Below, in pieces: positions 5,301-6,567 of a stretch of 6,567 nt of DNA. The notes beneath the pieces were generated by a model. It was not told the origin of the DNA, did not search any database, and saw only the letters and a program-made list of their open reading frames with translations. The position numbers and the translations under genes were made by a program. Within the stretch, counting starts at the first letter, position 1. Every line of letters starts with the position of its first letter. The DNA is taken from positions 1 through 6,567 of the forward strand of contig CAJWHU010000086.1 of the NCBI GenBank assembly GCA_913041325.1, in the 5' to 3' direction. The stretch is from an uncultured Fidelibacterota bacterium. Lineage in GTDB: Bacteria; Marinisomatota; Marinisomatia; Marinisomatales; UBA1611.

Positions 5301-6567
5301 GATGGCGATGAGGGGCCAAGATCTCCTACAATGTGCGGCTATGTTCTCCCTCCGCCTCATCTTACGTTAATTGAGAAAAAGTTTATGGAAAATACAGGTA
5401 ATGGGATGTTAGACGGCAGGGAAAATGGCTGGGCAATATTCAAAGTGGTAAACGATGGTAGAAGCCCTGCAAGAGAGCTGAAGCCATGGTTACAGCCGGA
5501 AGATGGCACTATGACCCCATCGCTTAAAATAGATTCTGTTGAGACGATTCCGATTTTGGGAGTTGGGGATACTCTTCAGGTTGAATTTTCAATATACGCA
5601 AAACTAAAAATAGAGAGTGGTGATAGGAATTTCTTTTTTAGAATGGAGGAGTTTTCTGGCATGGATCTAGAGCCAGAACCAATTTCCTTCCCGACTTTAA
5701 AAGTTACTCCTCCAAATCTTGTCGTTACAGATTTTGCAATAGACAATGAGTGGGGACAGCACTATGTTCCAACCAACGAGACGGCAACGGTTACTATTAG
5801 AGTACAGAATTTATCCGTTGGCTTGACAGATACAGCCAGTATTAAGTTTTCTAGGGACAGCTCATTCGTAAATCAAGACAAGGACGAGTTGTATGAATTC
5901 GGGCTTATAAAAGGGGGAGAACATATTGACCTCAGCTTTGAAGTGATGTCGAGAGCGGATAATTTTGTAATTGAACTTGAACTCTATGATTATTTTGAAA
6001 CAACAAAAACTGTCCCCATATATATTGAAGCTATGAAATCATACAAGGGTAAAGAAGATTTGATGCTCTACGAGACACCTTATCCTAAAGATCTAACAGT
6101 TGGCAATAAAGCGATTTTACCAGAAATAGTAGCAAACATTCCAAAGGCAACCTTGGGCAGAGAGACAATTGGTATTGTCCTAGGTAATCAGACATTCTGG
6201 GACTCCACCATAGTGAGCAAATCCTCAACCATGGACAACGTTTCTCAGGTGAGAGAGTATTTCCACAACCTCTTTGGATTGTCTGATCACGAAATAATTC
6301 CAAGTCAATATTGGTTATTCAATGATGGCATTAGTAGTGGTGACTTCAAAACAATATTTGACCCAACCATTGGTTACATAAAGAAAAAAATTATTTCAAG
6401 TATTGAGTACTCTGAAAAAGATAGCATAGACCTGATAGTTTATTACTCGGGAGAAGGAACAACATACAACAACCAGAAAGTTCTAATCCCTTACGATGCT
6501 AATTTGTCCAAAAGCGCATCTTTTACTCAGTACAAGATCTGTACTCGGGCCTTGAAAAGCTACAGTC
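2226..6567 (+). CDS. Giant secreted multi-FN3 protein with caspase-like (C14) domain, 3' end outside window
   Basis: The frame is open from the ATG at 2226 to the right edge: 1447 codons plus one base, no stop. An in-frame TAA at 2190 with no intervening start codon fixes the ATG. A GAGG at 2218-2221 sits 4 bases before it, a weak and close Shine-Dalgarno. Domain order by residue: signal peptide 1-30; carboxypeptidase-regulatory-like 33-117; FN3 domains 119-444 (four); second regulatory-like domain 445-533; FN3 domains 534-1041 (six); two CARDB/Ig-like domains 1042-1268; linker; caspase-like domain from about 1309 and still open at the edge. The Ig pair next to a C14 fold recurs in Bacteroidota caspase-family proteins. 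The C14 histidine position is Glu1410 (YYSGEG), so proteolysis is doubtful. Inference: an exported or surface-anchored adhesive or scaffold protein. A type IX secretion tail or anchor, if present, would be outside the window. Confidence 0.92.
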   Translation, partial: MKGKIIYIKPSSIACSVIAYLLIMTSFIFSQGYDVTGRAFNEEGKKLGPVRLVVYDQDKKKVIEVETPNNGKFKLKNIPDGKYTMNIYGPDGYGKTENFSVSGAKVSDFNPALNPNPDQVQLRMEAAGNGASLNWQAVSGAKDYVVYRDNNEIATVRETFYLDEVDPGKTYAYNVVVIKNDQTMGTRSITEYGKASMPPPENLAAEPKKNTIKLNWDAVENATGYTIYRDGEELNSTPDNSYTDFKLKYETEYSYTVATLDHHSNAGNQSVSIFTSTHPEIPKTKGLKAESGANQVTLNWKSAKNSIKYYIYQNGSLVDSTTGLTGSIVTEAGTENCFSVAGVDKYGSIGPRSDAACDKSQFSPPDTINVVNDRRNNNLISWSFVEGASSYNLYANGKLQTNTTKNEINLKSLKWDTEYTYYLTSLTEDGVEGPPSGEYKVTTAKIFIIEGLLLDETGDAKNVDQAKVFLYDSSGTELLEEYVVARNGKFRFENEIIADNYTIMAYGNGSGNGGDRVEVIDKDITDLEINLSTEGLRSNVRVERGVGQLTIHWSDIPQAKSYNVYKNDRLVKNTIGDTTYVDIVAPGVPTSYFVRSIDLYDLEGPLSNTVTEKASFPPPELTISVIAGGYAVEGSGRLINLSWPAVPGVEKYALYRDGELLTKQSELVYEEKDLSWNTKYVYEINSIDSDDLEGVNFIDSVLTHPEVTAPKFKLEGKVNSIEISWEAIPGMAGKYKIFRNGGNIADLDALGFIDPVTPGSEYCYTVAAEDTFKTVGPDAEIQCAKAYFAPPGNFTGRVLRNYAAFTWEPVLAASGYRIYRNGELILDTPDATEYVDAGLKYDTYYTYEACSYDQDGDEGPKITYPVTTHEEVLAVSLTAEADLEKVTLKWDRSNLRVDHVYRIYRDGEMITAITNTTYEDFVPPGKFYCYDIKVMDKYDTEGPSSNTECQKILVNFPRMLKVTGDVRRVLFSFKQMVGAVAYNIYEVDKETDTLRFMAKTKSTYYEDKGLDFDTEYCYQIASEDGDGDEGPRSPTMCGYVLPPPHLTLIEKKFMENTGNGMLDGRENGWAIFKVVNDGRSPARELKPWLQPEDGTMTPSLKIDSVETIPILGVGDTLQVEFSIYAKLKIESGDRNFFFRMEEFSGMDLEPEPISFPTLKVTPPNLVVTDFAIDNEWGQHYVPTNETATVTIRVQNLSVGLTDTASIKFSRDSSFVNQDKDELYEFGLIKGGEHIDLSFEVMSRADNFVIELELYDYFETTKTVPIYIEAMKSYKGKEDLMLYETPYPKDLTVGNKAILPEIVANIPKATLGRETIGIVLGNQTFWDSTIVSKSSTMDNVSQVREYFHNLFGLSDHEIIPSQYWLFNDGISSGDFKTIFDPTIGYIKKKIISSIEYSEKDSIDLIVYYSGEGTTYNNQKVLIPYDANLSKSASFTQYKICTRALKSYS
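2322..2576 (+). other. Carboxypeptidase-regulatory-like / prealbumin-like domain 1
   Basis: Residues about 33-117. The pattern VTGRAFNEEGKKLGPVRLVVYD, split here as VTGRAFNEEGK and then PVRLVVYD, followed by NNGKFKLKNIPDGKYTM, is the typical beta-sandwich layout of CarboxypepD_reg or SpaA-like domains: an opening strand, a charged turn, a second strand, then N-G-K-F with a hydrophobic strand and a G-K-Y-T turn. These domains are structural modules in Bacteroidota surface proteins. The exact family among these relatives is uncertain. Confidence 0.65.
2580..3557 (+). repeat. FN3 array 1: four domains as two B-A pairs
   Basis: Residues 119-197, 198-278, 279-362 and 363-444. Each follows the FN3 pattern L-x-W-x-x-V..A-x-x-Y-x-(I/V/L)-Y-x-(D/N)-(N/G), then Y-x-(Y/F)-x-V, then an acidic loop ending near G-P-x-S. 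Domain 1 reads SLNWQAVSGAKDYVVYRD and domain 2 KLNWDAVENATGYTIYRDG. Domains 1 and 3 have a G-containing turn before strand F (DPGKTYAY, EAGTENCF). Domains 2 and 4 have a K-(Y/W)-(E/D)-T-E-Y turn (KYETEYSY, KWDTEYTY). Domain 3 has the Cys337/Cys357 pair. Confidence 0.85.
3558..3824 (+). other. Carboxypeptidase-regulatory-like domain 2, between the FN3 arrays
   Basis: Residues about 445-533. It opens with FIIEGLLLDETGDAKN, continues QAKVFLYDSSGTELLEE, then RNGKFRFENEIIADNYTIMA and an acidic-hydrophobic close at DITDLEINLST. It shares with domain 1 the opening strand plus charged turn, the V-x-(V/L)-Y-D strand and the NGKF strand. It splits the FN3 domains into groups of four and six. Confidence 0.6.
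3825..5348 (+). repeat. FN3 array 2: six domains as three B-A pairs
   Basis: Residues 534-616, 617-704, 705-788, 789-869, 870-954 and 955-1041. Core strands are clear in each, for example FTWEPVLAASGYRIYRNG in domain 8 and LKWDRSNLRVDHVYRIYRDG in domain 9. Subtypes alternate: domains 5, 7 and 9 have P-G turns (VAPGVPTSY, VTPGSEYCY, VPPGKFYCY); domains 6, 8 and 10 have (S/K/D)-x-(N/D)-T turns (SWNTKYVY, KYDTYYTY, DFDTEYCY). Cysteine pairs are at 763/783, 929/949 and 1017/1037; domain 8 has only Cys850. The last domain is the most divergent in its core, with FSF where the others have a W. Confidence 0.85.
5349..6029 (+). other. Two CARDB/Ig-like beta-sandwich domains preceding the caspase-like domain
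   Basis: Residues about 1042-1161 and 1162-1268. The first contains GNGMLDGRENGWAIFKVVND, a form of the N-x-x-L-D-x-x-E pattern, then GRSPARELK, VGDTLQVEFSIYA and a closing LKVTPPNLVV. The second contains NETATVTIRVQN, then LYEFGLIKGGEHIDLSFEV. This tandem, with the G-x-x-L-D-x-x-E start and the I-Q-N-like middle, is what I know from Bacteroidota proteins directly before a C14 domain. Role presumed structural or spacer. Confidence 0.65.
6150..6567 (+). other. Caspase-like (peptidase C14) domain, N-terminal part, catalytic His replaced by Glu
   Basis: Residues about 1309-1447, open at the window edge. The first strand IGIVLGNQTFW (1315-1325) corresponds to the C14 strand V-A-V-V-I-G-N-x-x-Y. 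A helix follows (about 1334-1346, VSQVREYFHNLFG), then EIIPSQYWLFND, and the long helix leading to DLIVYYSGEG (1402-1411). In active members this last motif ends YSGHG; here GAA at 6453-6455 encodes Glu1410. VLIPYDA (about 1420-1426) matches the usual Y-L-(I/V)-P-V-D-A. The strand carrying the catalytic cysteine (D-A-C-x-S-G) would lie downstream of the window, so loss of the cysteine cannot be judged. Confidence 0.8.

Noticed and set aside
2580..5348. DNA-level tandem repeat or recombination hotspot
   Set aside because: The repetition is at the protein level only; I see no long near-identical nucleotide repeats among the FN3 domains, so the duplications are old.
6085..6303. 72-codon minus-strand open frame
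   Set aside because: Antisense to the start of the caspase-like domain, which is clearly coding on the plus strand.

Overview
The window looks like chromosomal DNA from a member of the Bacteroidota, probably a marine or gliding Cytophagales-type bacterium; the genus cannot be read from it. The reasons are the AT-rich composition, the weak or missing Shine-Dalgarno sequences, and above all the large secreted protein, whose CARDB-like Ig pair in front of a C14 caspase-like fold is a Bacteroidota architecture. There are no RNA genes, CRISPR arrays, insertion sequences or phage genes.

Layout: (1) Positions 1-1472, minus strand: a polytopic membrane protein, nearly complete and cut only at its C-terminus by the window edge. 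It fuses a dolichol/phytol-kinase-like half to a DUF92 (VTE6-like) half, so it is a candidate two-step isoprenoid-alcohol kinase. (2) Positions 1473-1562: a short divergent intergenic region with a perfect AT palindrome. (3) Positions 1563-2126, plus strand: a small cytosolic protein resembling DUF3228, function unknown. (4) Positions 2127-2225: a spacer with one AT-rich inverted repeat. (5) Position 2226 to the right edge, plus strand: the first 1447 residues of a giant exported protein. Its order is signal peptide, carboxypeptidase-regulatory-like domain, four FN3 domains, a second regulatory-like domain, six FN3 domains, two CARDB/Ig-like domains, and the first half of a caspase-like (peptidase C14) domain.

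The giant protein is the most interesting object. Its ten FN3 domains are not equivalent: they alternate strictly between two subtypes, giving five two-domain units. Four domains carry a cysteine pair exactly 20 residues apart, bracketing an acidic D-x-D-type loop. In the caspase-like domain the motif that normally reads YYSGHG reads YYSGEG, so the catalytic histidine is replaced by glutamate. It may therefore be a surface or periplasmic pseudo-caspase scaffold. The catalytic cysteine region lies beyond the window, so this remains partly open.

The three genes do not form an obvious pathway. The membrane kinase is transcribed away from the other two. The DUF3228-like gene and the giant gene are co-directional with a 99-base gap and could be co-transcribed, but nothing in the sequence links their functions.
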